Source: Acetobacteraceae bacterium H6797 (GTDB lineage Bacteria > Pseudomonadota > Alphaproteobacteria > Acetobacterales > Acetobacteraceae). Taken from it: 64,000 nt of DNA. The position numbers and the translations under genes were made by a program. The first letter of the stretch is position 1; every line of letters begins with the position of its first letter. Below are positions 18,370 through 26,770 of this stretch, piece after piece. The stretch lies in contig JADFCQ010000006.1 in the NCBI GenBank assembly GCA_015223225.1, positions 372,001 through 436,000 of the forward strand. The letters run 5' to 3'. The notes under the pieces are model-generated. The model searched no databases and was not told the origin of the DNA. It worked only from the letters and a program-made list of their open reading frames with translations.

Positions 18370-19628
18370 GCCGCCGCTCCGAATTTCTGCAGGGCATGGC
18401 TGAGAGCCGGATGGCTGCGCGCCGCCTCTTCCAGGCTCTGGCCGCGCATGGTCGCGGCCCAGGCCTCGCGGATGGAGGCGACGCCGGCGGCAGGGCCATC
18501 GGGATGGGCCATGATGCCGCCGCCGGCCATGAAGAGCAGATCGGCATGGGCAATCGCTTCCCAGGTGACGGGCGCGGTGCCGGCCCATTGGCCCGAGGAG
18601 AAAGCGGGCATGACGCGGTCGTCGGACGTGCTCGCCATGGGGGTGATGCAGTCACGCGCGGAGGAGATGACCTCCTCGTCGGTCTGGGCGAACTTCCCCC
18701 GCAAGCCGTGGACATGCATGTGGTCGACGCCCGTGAGTCGCCAAAGGGCCTGATAGGCATTGAAGCCAATGCCAAGCAGCTCATGGCGCGAGAAGGCACC
18801 GTAGCCGTTGCGATGGCCGTGCAGGACGAGATCGGTATGCCGCCGCAGCGTCTCGACCGCGGAAAAGCCGCACCAGTTCAGGCTCACCATCACGCAGGAG
18901 CCGCCCTCCTTCGCCACGAGATCGGCATGGCGACGCATGGCGTCGGTCTCATCGGTGATGTTGAAAGCGACCATGACATGCTTGCCCGTCCGGTCCTCAT
19001 GCCGCCGCACGGCCGCCATCACGGCTGGAATGCGCTGGGCGAGCGGCGCGTGGTCGGGATCGGCCGAGATTTCGTCATCCTTGATGAAATCGAGGCCCGC
19101 TTCGCAAAGCGTAGCGACAAGGGAGGCTGTGTCCTCCGATGTGAGGCCGACATTGGGCTTGATGATGGAGCCGACGAGCGGACCTTCAGCCGCGCCGACA
19201 TAGCGCCGCGTGCCCTCTATGCCATGGCGCGGAAGGCAGAAGCGCTCGCGATACTCCGGCGGCAGCGTGACGCCTTCAAGGCGCAGGCCGGTGACTTCGC
19301 CAAGATCGAAGAGATTGCCGGCGACGATGGAGGCAAGCGTCGGCAGATTGGCTCCGACATTCGCGACGGGAAAGCTGATCGTCACCTCGGCGCGCCGCCA
19401 CGGGCCACCGATGCCGCGGCGGGTCAGCCAGGCATTGGTGAGGCTCGGCGCCTCGGCGGCCGGGAGTTCGACGACCGAAAGAACCTCGGCTCTCGCGCGT
19501 TCGCGCAGCTCGTCGGTTTCTCCCGCGACACGGGTAAAGGTGCCGCAGGACTGCTCGCCCGCCATCACTTCGGCGACTTTGCGCGGGTCCAGCGGCGTCT
19601 CGATCAGATAACGGGCGGTGAAGCGCAT
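18366..19628 (-). CDS. RuBisCO-like protein (form IV; probable 3-oxo-isoapionate-4-phosphate decarboxylase type)
   Basis: A 420-residue homologue of the RuBisCO large subunit. Residues that matter in true RuBisCO are largely kept: Lys157 in IIKPN, the carbamylation Lys183 with Asp185 and Glu186 in KDDE, the loop-6 Lys312 in RGKF, Asn105 in AGNLF and the phosphate loop AGGGIMAHPDG. Trp of the N-domain GTW motif is Phe (CGTFT), and GGIH near the phosphate site is changed to FSSGQWAG. No small subunit or phosphoribulokinase is present, so it is not a carbon-fixing enzyme. With a DUF1537 kinase overlapping downstream it fits OiaX, which decarboxylates 3-oxo-isoapionate 4-phosphate to L-erythrulose 1-phosphate. 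Family certain; reaction inferred. Confidence 0.9.
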   Translation of the reverse strand: MRFTARYLIETPLDPRKVAEVMAGEQSCGTFTRVAGETDELRERARAEVLSVVELPAAEAPSLTNAWLTRRGIGGPWRRAEVTISFPVANVGANLPTLASIVAGNLFDLGEVTGLRLEGVTLPPEYRERFCLPRHGIEGTRRYVGAAEGPLVGSIIKPNVGLTSEDTASLVATLCEAGLDFIKDDEISADPDHAPLAQRIPAVMAAVRRHEDRTGKHVMVAFNITDETDAMRRHADLVAKEGGSCVMVSLNWCGFSAVETLRRHTDLVLHGHRNGYGAFSRHELLGIGFNAYQALWRLTGVDHMHVHGLRGKFAQTDEEVISSARDCITPMASTSDDRVMPAFSSGQWAGTAPVTWEAIAHADLLFMAGGGIMAHPDGPAAGVASIREAWAATMRGQSLEEAARSHPALSHALQKFGAAA

Positions 19629-19630
19629 GG

Positions 19631-20170
19631 TCAGAGCTTCGACAGGTCCGGGAAGGGGCGGACGGGGTCTTTACCGTCCCAATTCTCCGAGGCTTCCTTG
19701 ATCATCCTGAACATCGTGCCCTTGGGGCCGGCAACTTCGGAAAGTTCGATGACGGTGCCGGGGTGATACTCGGTGTCGAAATAGATGAAGCGGCCCTTCT
19801 CGCCGACCTCACCCTGCATCACCGGCTTGAAGCCCTCCTTGAGGAGGCGCTCGAGATCGGCGTCGTAGTCCTGCGTCCAATAGGCAACATGTTGGAGGCC
19901 GCTTTTGCCCGCCTGCTGGAAATCGCGATACATCGAGGGCACGTCATTGCGCGTCTGGATGAGCTCGATCTGCAGCGGCCCGGAATTGGCGAGGGCAACG
20001 GAATTATGCGGCTCGTGACTCTCGCCACGATAGATGTAGTTCTTGATCGGCACGCGAGGATTGTAGAAGAAGGGCCCAACGCCCAGCACGCGTGACCAAT
20101 AGTCCATCGCGGCTTCGATATCGGGAACGACGTAGCCGGCCTGGCGGATTTCGCCGAAGAAGCGACTCAT
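19631..20170 (-). CDS. VOC (glyoxalase/epimerase fold) family protein
   Basis: A 179-residue vicinal-oxygen-chelate protein with two beta-alpha-beta-beta-beta modules. Module 1 starts IRQAGYVVPDIEAAMDYWSRV, with Gln10 where many members have a metal-binding His, and QIELIQ supplies Glu; module 2 starts GLQHVAYWTQDYDADLERL (His) and ends GTVIELSE (Glu). This pattern resembles methylmalonyl-CoA-epimerase-like and lactoylglutathione-lyase-like proteins. It lies between the TRAP transporter and the RuBisCO-like gene, 2 bases upstream of the latter, so it should act on the imported sugar acid, perhaps as an isomerase or epimerase replacing the oxidoisomerase of the published apionate route. That role is a guess from position. 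Confidence 0.82.
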   Translation of the reverse strand: MSRFFGEIRQAGYVVPDIEAAMDYWSRVLGVGPFFYNPRVPIKNYIYRGESHEPHNSVALANSGPLQIELIQTRNDVPSMYRDFQQAGKSGLQHVAYWTQDYDADLERLLKEGFKPVMQGEVGEKGRFIYFDTEYHPGTVIELSEVAGPKGTMFRMIKEASENWDGKDPVRPFPDLSKL

Positions 20171-20189
20171 GCCTGTGTCTCGCTTGCGG

Positions 20190-22076
20190 TCAGAATTTGA
20201 GGAAGCCCGTGGAAATCCACGGAATGGCGGCGACGATCACGAGACCGATCAGCAGGGCGCCCATATAGCCCCAGATATAGCGGAGGCCCTCGTCGGGATT
20301 GACCTTGCTGGTGGCGCAAGCGCCGTAATAACCGACGCCGAAGGGCGGCGCGAAAAGCCCGATACCCATCGCGAAGATGACGACCATGGCATAATGGACT
20401 TCATGCACGCCCACGGACTTGGCGATGGGGAAGAGCAGCGGGCCGAAGAGAACAATGGCGGGAATGCCCTCGAGCACACTGCCCAGGATGATGAAAGCCA
20501 GGATGGAGACGGCGAGAAAGCCATAGGCGCCGCCGGGCATCGCCGTCATGAGGCGCGCCAGATCCTGGCTGAAACCGGATTGCGTGAGGCCCCAGGCCAT
20601 GGCGGTGGCACAGCCAACGATGAAGATGATCGCGCCCGTCAGCGAGGCGGTCTCCACCAGCATCGGCACCAGGCGCTTCCAGTCGAATTGCCGGTAGACC
20701 AGCAGCCCCATCAAGGCGGAATAGGCGATGCCGATGGTGGAGACCTCAGTGGCCGTCGCGACGCCCTCGACGACCGCCGTGCGGATGACGAAGGGCAGCG
20801 CAATGGCGGGCAGCGCGATGAGCGCCAGTTTGCCGATTTCGCGCTTCGGCACGCGACGGATGCCGCTCAGATCCTCGCCGCGATAGCGCCACCAGACGAC
20901 GACGCAGAGCGCCGCGCCGAGGACGATCGCAGGCAGCAGGCCACCGGTGAAGAGCGCGGCGATCGAGACGCCCGTGACCGAGCCGATGGTGATCAGCACG
21001 ATGGAGGGCGGGATGGTCTCCGTCTGCGCCCCGGTCGCGGAGAGCAACGCCACGAGATCGCCTTCCTTGGCGCCGCGCTTCTTCATCTCCGGGAAGAGGA
21101 TGGGCGCGATGGCGGCCATATCGGCGATCTTCGAGCCGGAGATGCCCGAGACGAGATACATCGCGCCGATCAAAACATAGGAAAGTCCGCCGCGAACCCG
21201 GCCCAGCAGGCTCGCCAGAAACTGGATCATAGCCTTGGCCATTCCCGTCATCTCAATCAGCGCGCCGAGAAAGATGAAGAGTGGGACAGCGAGTAGGATG
21301 AGATGGCTCATCCCCTCATCGAGCCGGCCGATAATGACCACGATAGGCGTCGACGTGGTCAGTTCCAGATAGCCGAAGGTGGCAAGCGCGAAAGAGAAGG
21401 CAATGGGCACGCCGGCGAAGACGCAGCCGGCGACAACGCCAACGAAGAAGATCAGCAGGTTGATCTGGCCGAGCGGCTTCAGTAGGGGCCCAGCGAACCA
21501 AAAGGCCAGCACGAAGCCAAGCGTGATGACGCCTGCCAAGGCGACCGTGGTGACGTTGCCCATTCGCATCAGGCGGAAGAGCGCAGCGACGATCATCAGC
21601 CCGATGCCCGTAGGCAAAGCCGAGGCGCGCCAGGCATTACTGATCTCGAGCGCAGGCGTGACGATGAAGCCCTCATCCTGCGCATATTCGACCGCGGGAT
21701 GCGCGACGAACAGGAGGAAGGCAAGCGCCGCGGTAACGGCGAGCGCTTCCAAGAGAGCACGAAGCTGGGGGCTCACACGGCTGACCAAGCCTGTCATCCG
21801 CATATGCTCGCTGCGCCGCAGAGCGATCACAGCGCCGAGCATCGAGAGCCAGAGGAAGAGGATCGAAGCCAGCTCGTCAGACCAGACGATCGGTGCATGA
21901 AAGACGTAGCGCGCCGTTACCCCCGCGCCCAGAATGACAATCTCGGTGAAGAGGATCAGCGCAGCGAGATATTCCACTAACCTGCCGAGGAGACGGTCGG
22001 CCTTGTCAGCCAGGGCCGCAAGTCCACTCGACGGCACGGCGTCGGGCGTGGGCATTGTCGTCGCGTGTCCAGCCAT
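20190..22076 (-). CDS. TRAP transporter permease, fused small and large subunits (DctQM)
   Basis: A 628-residue inner-membrane protein. Residues about 20-165 are the DctQ-like small subunit (four hydrophobic segments; VWSDELASILFLWLSMLGA is the DctQ motif). The remaining 450 residues are the DctM-like subunit, with GVPIAFSFALATFGYL, VPLFIFLGALIEMTGMA, GISGSKIADMAAIAPILFP and PSIVLITIGS. TRAP systems move organic or sugar acids with Na+ or H+. The ATG at 22076 follows AGGAGG by 9 bases; the frame extends to 22106 without a ribosome site. Fusion of Q and M is known in the family (SiaQM-like). It sits 33 bases after its binding protein. Confidence 0.93.
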   Translation of the reverse strand: MAGHATTMPTPDAVPSSGLAALADKADRLLGRLVEYLAALILFTEIVILGAGVTARYVFHAPIVWSDELASILFLWLSMLGAVIALRRSEHMRMTGLVSRVSPQLRALLEALAVTAALAFLLFVAHPAVEYAQDEGFIVTPALEISNAWRASALPTGIGLMIVAALFRLMRMGNVTTVALAGVITLGFVLAFWFAGPLLKPLGQINLLIFFVGVVAGCVFAGVPIAFSFALATFGYLELTTSTPIVVIIGRLDEGMSHLILLAVPLFIFLGALIEMTGMAKAMIQFLASLLGRVRGGLSYVLIGAMYLVSGISGSKIADMAAIAPILFPEMKKRGAKEGDLVALLSATGAQTETIPPSIVLITIGSVTGVSIAALFTGGLLPAIVLGAALCVVVWWRYRGEDLSGIRRVPKREIGKLALIALPAIALPFVIRTAVVEGVATATEVSTIGIAYSALMGLLVYRQFDWKRLVPMLVETASLTGAIIFIVGCATAMAWGLTQSGFSQDLARLMTAMPGGAYGFLAVSILAFIILGSVLEGIPAIVLFGPLLFPIAKSVGVHEVHYAMVVIFAMGIGLFAPPFGVGYYGACATSKVNPDEGLRYIWGYMGALLIGLVIVAAIPWISTGFLKF

Positions 22077-22109
22077 GGTCGCCCGCTCCTCCTGATCAGG
22101 GATCACGTA

Positions 22110-23123
22110 TCAGAGCGTGCCGACGGCGCTTTCAAGCGCACCCCAAGCCTCAGCGCCGAAGCGACCCTTCCATTCATTATAGAAGCCGGCTTCGCGGAGC
22201 TTGGCACGGAAGCTGTCCGGCGTGGGATTGTTGAAGGAAAGGCCCTTGGACTTCAGGTCATCCACGACGGTTTCATTCAGCTTTTTGATATCGCCGCGCT
22301 GAGCGATGCCCGCGTCGTTGATCGCATCGCTGACGATCTTCTGCATATCGGCAGGCAATCCGCGCCAGGCTCGGCCATTGGCGATAAACCAGTAGCCGTC
22401 CCAGATATGGTTGCTGAGCGCGCAGCTCTTCTGAACCTCGTAGAGCTTCGCAACCTGAATGATCGGCAGCGGGTTCTCCTGCGCATCGACGATGCGCGTC
22501 TGGAGCGCCGAATAGACCTCGCTGAACTGAAGACTCGCCGGCGCGGCCCCGAGGCCCTTGAACATCGAGATAGAGAGCGGGCTGACCGGCACGCGGATCT
22601 TGAGGCCGTCCATGTCGCTCGCGCTCTGGATTGGGCGGCCGCTGGTGGTCATCTGGCGGAAGCCGTTGTCCCACATCTTCTCGAAGGCGAAGAGGTTCAT
22701 CTTGCCGATGGCATCGCGGACGATCTTGCCCACCTGCCCATCCATTGCCTTCCAGACCTGGTCATAATCGGAGAACGCGAAGCCCACCGCATTGATGGCC
22801 GCGACCGGCACCAGCGTGGCGATGACGAGGGCGGACGGCGTGAAGAAGGTGATGGCGCCGTTTCGCACCTGGGCAAGCATGTCGGTGTCGCCGCCCAGCT
22901 GGTTGTTCGGGAAAATCTTGATGGTGACGCGGCCCCTGGACTCCCGCTCGATGCGATCGGCCGCCTCTTGTGAACGCACGTTGAGTGGATGGGTCAGCGG
23001 GAGGTTATTGCCGTATTTGAGCTCGAATTCCGCCGCACGCGCAATGAGCGGCGCTCCCAGAAAACCAGCGGCCGGAGCGAGCGCTGCTGCGTGAACCAGG
23101 CCGCGACGGGTAACGGAGCTCAT
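22110..23123 (-). CDS. TRAP transporter periplasmic binding protein (DctP family)
   Basis: A 337-residue binding protein with a Tat-like signal (VTRRGLVHAAALAPAAGFLGAPLIARA) and a mature start at EFELKYGNNLPLTHPLN. The conserved ligand arginine of DctP proteins lies in GLKIRVPVSPL (about residue 177), which salt-bridges the carboxylate of the substrate, and FSEVYSALQTRIVDAQENPL is the usual downstream motif. AAGGAGG sits 8 bases before the ATG. First gene of the operon TRAP receptor, fused permease, VOC, RuBisCO-like protein, kinase, and thus the entry point of the proposed sugar-acid pathway. Ligand expected to be a carboxylate, identity unknown. Confidence 0.94.
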   Translation of the reverse strand: MSSVTRRGLVHAAALAPAAGFLGAPLIARAAEFELKYGNNLPLTHPLNVRSQEAADRIERESRGRVTIKIFPNNQLGGDTDMLAQVRNGAITFFTPSALVIATLVPVAAINAVGFAFSDYDQVWKAMDGQVGKIVRDAIGKMNLFAFEKMWDNGFRQMTTSGRPIQSASDMDGLKIRVPVSPLSISMFKGLGAAPASLQFSEVYSALQTRIVDAQENPLPIIQVAKLYEVQKSCALSNHIWDGYWFIANGRAWRGLPADMQKIVSDAINDAGIAQRGDIKKLNETVVDDLKSKGLSFNNPTPDSFRAKLREAGFYNEWKGRFGAEAWGALESAVGTL

Positions 23124-23229
23124 GGCGATATCCTCCTTAAAATGATGTTTTTTGACGTGAAACTTTCTATTGATTTAATGATAGGAAGCCCCGTTTCATG
23201 ATGTCAAATCGCAATATTGATGGATTTTG
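23124..23229. promoter_or_regulatory. Divergent control region with nested inverted repeats (TRAP operon / LacI regulator)
   Basis: The 106-base gap between the divergent dctP-like and LacI-family genes holds nested dyads. CTTTCTAT (23163-23170) faces ATAGGAAG (23181-23188) with one mismatch; outside it TGAAAC (23158-23163) faces GTTTCA (23193-23198); outside that TTTGAC (23151-23156) faces GTCAAA (23203-23208). The stretch is AT-rich compared with its surroundings. It is the natural binding site for the LacI-family protein encoded beside it and probably for both promoters. Confidence 0.6.
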
Positions 23230-24276
23230 ATGGATCTCGATCGCCCCTCAAGCCGACCTGGACTACCGACGGTATCGGATATCTCCGACCTCGCCGGCGT
23301 TTCGACAGCGACAGTGGATCGCGTGCTGAACCGCCGGCCGGGCGTGCGCCCCGCTACCGCTCAGCGAGTGCTGAAGGCAGCGCTCGAACTGGGCTACATC
23401 AGCGATAGCGAGGCGCATGTTGCTGAGAAGCCGATGAAGGTCAGCTTTCTGCTTCCCGCCGGCTCCAACCGATTTCTAACGGGGCTGGGGCGCATGATCG
23501 GGAATGCAAGGGAAAGTTTCGCCGCGGCGAATATGACGGCCCGTGTGGAATTCATCAAAAGCTTCAATCCTGAGCTTCTCGCCCGAAGTCTGCTCAACGC
23601 GCAACGGCATAGCGACGCGGTGGCCTTCATGGCGCTCGAGCACCCCGCAGTGCGGGAGGCCGTGAATCTGCTTTCGGAGAAAGGTATTCCAACTATCACT
23701 CTGATCTCGGATATCGCGAATTCACAGCGCGCGGCGTATCTCGGGCTGGATAATCGCGCGGCTGGCCGCACCGCCGGCTATCTGATCGCGCGCTTTATCG
23801 GAGACCGGCCAGCGAAGGTAGCGATGATCGCCGGCAGCCTCTCCTATCGCGCACATGAGGAGCGCGAGATGGGCTTTCTTCACCTATTTTCGGAGATGTT
23901 CCCGGCGCTTCAGCTCGTCGGCTTGCGCGAGGGCCACGATGACGAGGCTATCAATTATCGTCAGACGAGAATGCTGCTTGCGCAACACCCAGATCTCAGC
24001 GGCATCTACAATATTGGTGGCGGCCCCGAAGGGATCGGCAAGGCGCTCAAGGAAGCAAGGCGGGAGCGCGACATTGTCTTCGTCGGGCACGGCCTAACGC
24101 CAGAGACGAGGGCGCTTCTTCTCGACGGCACCATGGATGCGGTCATCACCCAGAACCCGCGAGGAACCTTGCAAGATTGCATCGGCGTCCTCGCCAATCT
24201 CCGTGCGCGGCAACCCGCGATGCAAGGACTCGACAGCGCTCGGGCAGAGATAATTTTCCGGGAGAACCTACCATAG
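23230..24276 (+). CDS. LacI-family transcriptional regulator
   Basis: A 348-residue regulator. The helix-turn-helix and hinge occupy residues about 13-65 (TVSDISDLAGVSTATVDRVLNRRPGVRPATAQRVLKAALELGYI), followed by a sugar-binding-protein-like domain (VSFLLPAG at the start, VDRV instead of the more usual VSRV in the recognition helix, and SGIYNIGGGPEGIGKAL late). The ATG at 23230 is used; TTG at 23227 is adjacent. No good ribosome site precedes it, so translation may be weak or leaderless. It is divergent from the TRAP/RuBisCO-like operon and very likely controls it in response to the imported sugar acid. Confidence 0.9.
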   Translation: MDLDRPSSRPGLPTVSDISDLAGVSTATVDRVLNRRPGVRPATAQRVLKAALELGYISDSEAHVAEKPMKVSFLLPAGSNRFLTGLGRMIGNARESFAAANMTARVEFIKSFNPELLARSLLNAQRHSDAVAFMALEHPAVREAVNLLSEKGIPTITLISDIANSQRAAYLGLDNRAAGRTAGYLIARFIGDRPAKVAMIAGSLSYRAHEEREMGFLHLFSEMFPALQLVGLREGHDDEAINYRQTRMLLAQHPDLSGIYNIGGGPEGIGKALKEARRERDIVFVGHGLTPETRALLLDGTMDAVITQNPRGTLQDCIGVLANLRARQPAMQGLDSARAEIIFRENLP

Positions 24277-24277
24277 A

Positions 24278-24844
24278 TTATCGGCCCCAGATGTTCGGAA
24301 GGCTCGAATTGGCATAGCCGGAGATGAAGGCCTTGCAGGTGCCGCTCGCCAGATCAAAGCTTTGGCGCTCGAGCGTGCCGATATTCCCGCCATACACATG
24401 AATGCTGATCGAGACGCGATCATCGAAGGCGTTGCGCACGCGATGGATGTCCCCAAGCCGAGGCGATACCTGCTCGATCTCACCGGGATTGAGCCGCTGG
24501 GTATCGATAAGCGTTGGAGGCGATCCTGGGGCGTAACGCTCACTTTCCTCGGCGCCGCGCAGCATACCGATCAAGCCCCAGGTCAGGTGATCATGCACTG
24601 GCGTCATTTGACCAGGAGCCCAAACGAAGCTCACGACTGAAAATCGCTCCAAAGGATCGCAGTGAAGCAAGTATTGCATGTAGCGCCCCTCGTCGGGGCG
24701 CGCGAACTCCTCCGGAAGCCAATTATCTTCGGCGAGAAGCGCGGCCAGTGAAGCCTGGCCGCCGTCCAGCATCTTCTCTTCGTCGTCCGCGTGGCTGTCG
24801 GCGAGAATAGTCATCTCGCGAATGAAATTCTTGAGCCTCGTCAT
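24278..24844 (-). CDS. Cysteine-dioxygenase-like cupin (thiol dioxygenase family)
   Basis: A 188-residue cupin of the cysteine/3-mercaptopropionate dioxygenase family, non-haem iron enzymes that oxidise a thiol to a sulfinic acid. Iron ligands appear as His84 and His86 in TPVHDHLTWG and His134 in GDIHRVRNA. The motif WAPGQMTPVHDH is typical. The start at 24844 has GGGAGG 7 bases upstream and avoids a longer frame (to 25003) that overlaps the next gene. It converges with the LacI gene, one base between the stops, and lies 143 bases after a peptide-binding protein gene. The true substrate is not clear; the family includes many uncharacterised members. Confidence 0.83.
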   Translation of the reverse strand: MTRLKNFIREMTILADSHADDEEKMLDGGQASLAALLAEDNWLPEEFARPDEGRYMQYLLHCDPLERFSVVSFVWAPGQMTPVHDHLTWGLIGMLRGAEESERYAPGSPPTLIDTQRLNPGEIEQVSPRLGDIHRVRNAFDDRVSISIHVYGGNIGTLERQSFDLASGTCKAFISGYANSSLPNIWGR

Positions 24845-24987
24845 CGTCAGCCTCCCTGCTTGGCGCGCTGGGACAGCATTATCCTGACGAGGCACGCCTT
24901 CCAATACGGGTCGGAAGAAAAGCTGCCTACCGTGACGCCTGCCTTCAGGCTTGACCCAGCTGGAGAAGAATGATGCCCAGCAGTTAG

Positions 24988-26586
24988 CTAGCCCTCCAAC
25001 CATACATTCTCGCCGAAGCCGAAGCCCATCATGCCGCCGGTTGGAATTGGAGAAAGCCCCTTCAGTTTAGTGATATAGGCATCGTGAAAGCTGCCAAAGA
25101 GCGGGATCCCGACGCCATTTGTCTCGTAGATCATGACTTGCATGTCGCCATACATCTTCTTTCGCTTGGCCTCGTCGGTCTCGCCGCGCGCAGCCAGGAG
25201 CAGCTGGTCGAATTTTTCACTCTTCCAGGCGCTCTCGTTCCAGGGCGAGTCCGACTTATAGAAGAGCGAGAGCAGGATGTCGGCGCTGGGCCGCGGATTG
25301 ATGTTGCCGATGGTGAAAGGGTACTTCATCCACACGCGCGACCAATATCCATCGCCCGGCATGCGCTGAATGTCGATGTTGAAGCCGATCTGCTTCGCGC
25401 TCTGCTGCAGCATCACGAGCTTATCGGCGCCGGCGCTGCCATTCATGGCATAGGCCGGCAGCGCCGTATTGCCCAGACCGCTCTTGGCAAAATGAAACTT
25501 CGCCTTGTCGAGATCGAAGGGGCGCTGCGGCAGGCCCGCGAAGTAGAAGCGATGCGTCGGGTCGATCGGCTGGTCATTGCCGACCGTGCCTTCCAGCGCA
25601 CCCCTCATCTGCTCGCGGTTGAGGAGATACTTCATCGCCAACACCAGATCGGGATTGTTGGTCGGCGAGGCGTCCTGGCGCAGGATGAAGCTGTCGTAGT
25701 TGCCCGACTTCGTCTCCATCACCGTGAAGCCGCGTGTGGCGTTGATACGGCGCTTGAGGCGATGGCTGATCTGGGAAGCGACCTGGATATCGCCGGCCAG
25801 AAGGGCGTTGACGCGCGCCGTCTCATCCTGGATCGAGAAATACTCGATCTCGTCCAGATACGGCTTGCCGTTCTTCCAGTAGTTCGGATTCCGCCGAGCG
25901 ACCGACCGGACACCGGGCGAGAACTCATGGCACAGATAAGGCCCCGTGCCATTGGCCTTGGAGAAATCCGTCGTGCCGTCTCGGATGATCAGGAAATGTG
26001 GCGTGCCGAAAATCACCGGCAGGTCGGCATTGGGCGTCGTAAGCTTGATGCGCAGCTCATACTTGTCGGCGACCGTCACCTCTTCCATCTGCGTCGCCAG
26101 CGCCCGCGCCGAGGAGCCGGTCTTCGGGTCCTTCTGCCGCACGATGGTATAGGCGACGTCCTTGGCTTCAAGCTCGGCGCCATCATGGAACATGATGCCC
26201 TTGCGCAGCTTGATCACCCAGTTCTGCGCATCCGTCGTCTCGAAGGATTCGGCCAGTTCCATGCGCGGCGTCAGGCTCGCATCGAGCAGCGTCAGACCGT
26301 TATAGAACATGAAGCAGCGGCAATAGTCGGTCGTCAGCGAGCTGCGTGCTGGATCGACGGTATCGGCCGTGGAAGCGGATTGGCTCGCGACCTTGATGGC
26401 CCCGCCACTGCGCGGTGTCTGCGCGAAGGCTTCGCTGGCGCCGAGAAGAATCTCGCCGGCCAGGCCCGCGCTCAATCCCGCGCCCATCAGCCAGCTCATC
26501 ATCTCGCGCCGCGTCGCGCCTTTCGCGATGCCGGTCTGCAGCCGAACAGCGTCGCTGGCGCCCAGCGTCAACCAATTCCTCGTCAT
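24988..26586 (-). CDS. Dipeptide/oligopeptide-type ABC transporter binding protein (DppA/OppA family)
   Basis: A 532-residue family 5 solute-binding protein. A Tat-like signal (TRREMMSWLMGAGLSAGLAGEILL, then ASEAFAQT) opens the chain, then GGAIKVASQSASTADTVDPARSS, TDYCRCFMFYNGLT, WVIKLRKGIMFHDGAELEAKDVAYTI and NGTGPYLCHEFSPG, all family features. The ATG at 26586 follows AAGGGG by about 9 bases; the frame continues to 26958, which would add 124 residues of unlikely sequence. It is divergent from the permease-ATPase operon that it should serve. The family covers peptides, glutathione, opines, nickel and sugars, so a peptide ligand is only the default assumption. Confidence 0.92.
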   Translation of the reverse strand: MTRNWLTLGASDAVRLQTGIAKGATRREMMSWLMGAGLSAGLAGEILLGASEAFAQTPRSGGAIKVASQSASTADTVDPARSSLTTDYCRCFMFYNGLTLLDASLTPRMELAESFETTDAQNWVIKLRKGIMFHDGAELEAKDVAYTIVRQKDPKTGSSARALATQMEEVTVADKYELRIKLTTPNADLPVIFGTPHFLIIRDGTTDFSKANGTGPYLCHEFSPGVRSVARRNPNYWKNGKPYLDEIEYFSIQDETARVNALLAGDIQVASQISHRLKRRINATRGFTVMETKSGNYDSFILRQDASPTNNPDLVLAMKYLLNREQMRGALEGTVGNDQPIDPTHRFYFAGLPQRPFDLDKAKFHFAKSGLGNTALPAYAMNGSAGADKLVMLQQSAKQIGFNIDIQRMPGDGYWSRVWMKYPFTIGNINPRPSADILLSLFYKSDSPWNESAWKSEKFDQLLLAARGETDEAKRKKMYGDMQVMIYETNGVGIPLFGSFHDAYITKLKGLSPIPTGGMMGFGFGENVWLEG

Positions 26587-26770
26587 GCCAAAGCCCCTTC
26601 TGCCCGATCTGCGCAGTCTCTTCCGGCGGAGATAGGCGCAAGCTGTGGGTGGGCGGCGAGTGCTGTCTTGAACGATTTTGTGGCCCGTGCCGGGATCATG
26701 CGAGCGGGGCAACAAAAACATCCAAGCGCCGCCGAAGGTCCGACCGGCAGATTTCCACCATGCCCATCGG
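26587..26770. promoter_or_regulatory. Divergent promoter region of the dipeptide-type ABC genes
   Basis: A 184-base gap between the binding-protein gene (minus) and the permease gene (plus). It must contain both promoters. I see no strong palindrome and no clear -35/-10 pair that I would defend. Confidence 0.4.

Noticed and set aside
18366..19628. True carbon-fixing RuBisCO
   Set aside because: No small subunit, phosphoribulokinase or CbbR is near, GTW and GGIH motifs are changed, and the kinase/TRAP context is catabolic.
20169..21296. 375-residue plus-strand frame, Asp/Gly/His-rich
   Set aside because: Antisense shadow of the TRAP permease gene; its low-complexity composition reflects codon bias on the other strand.
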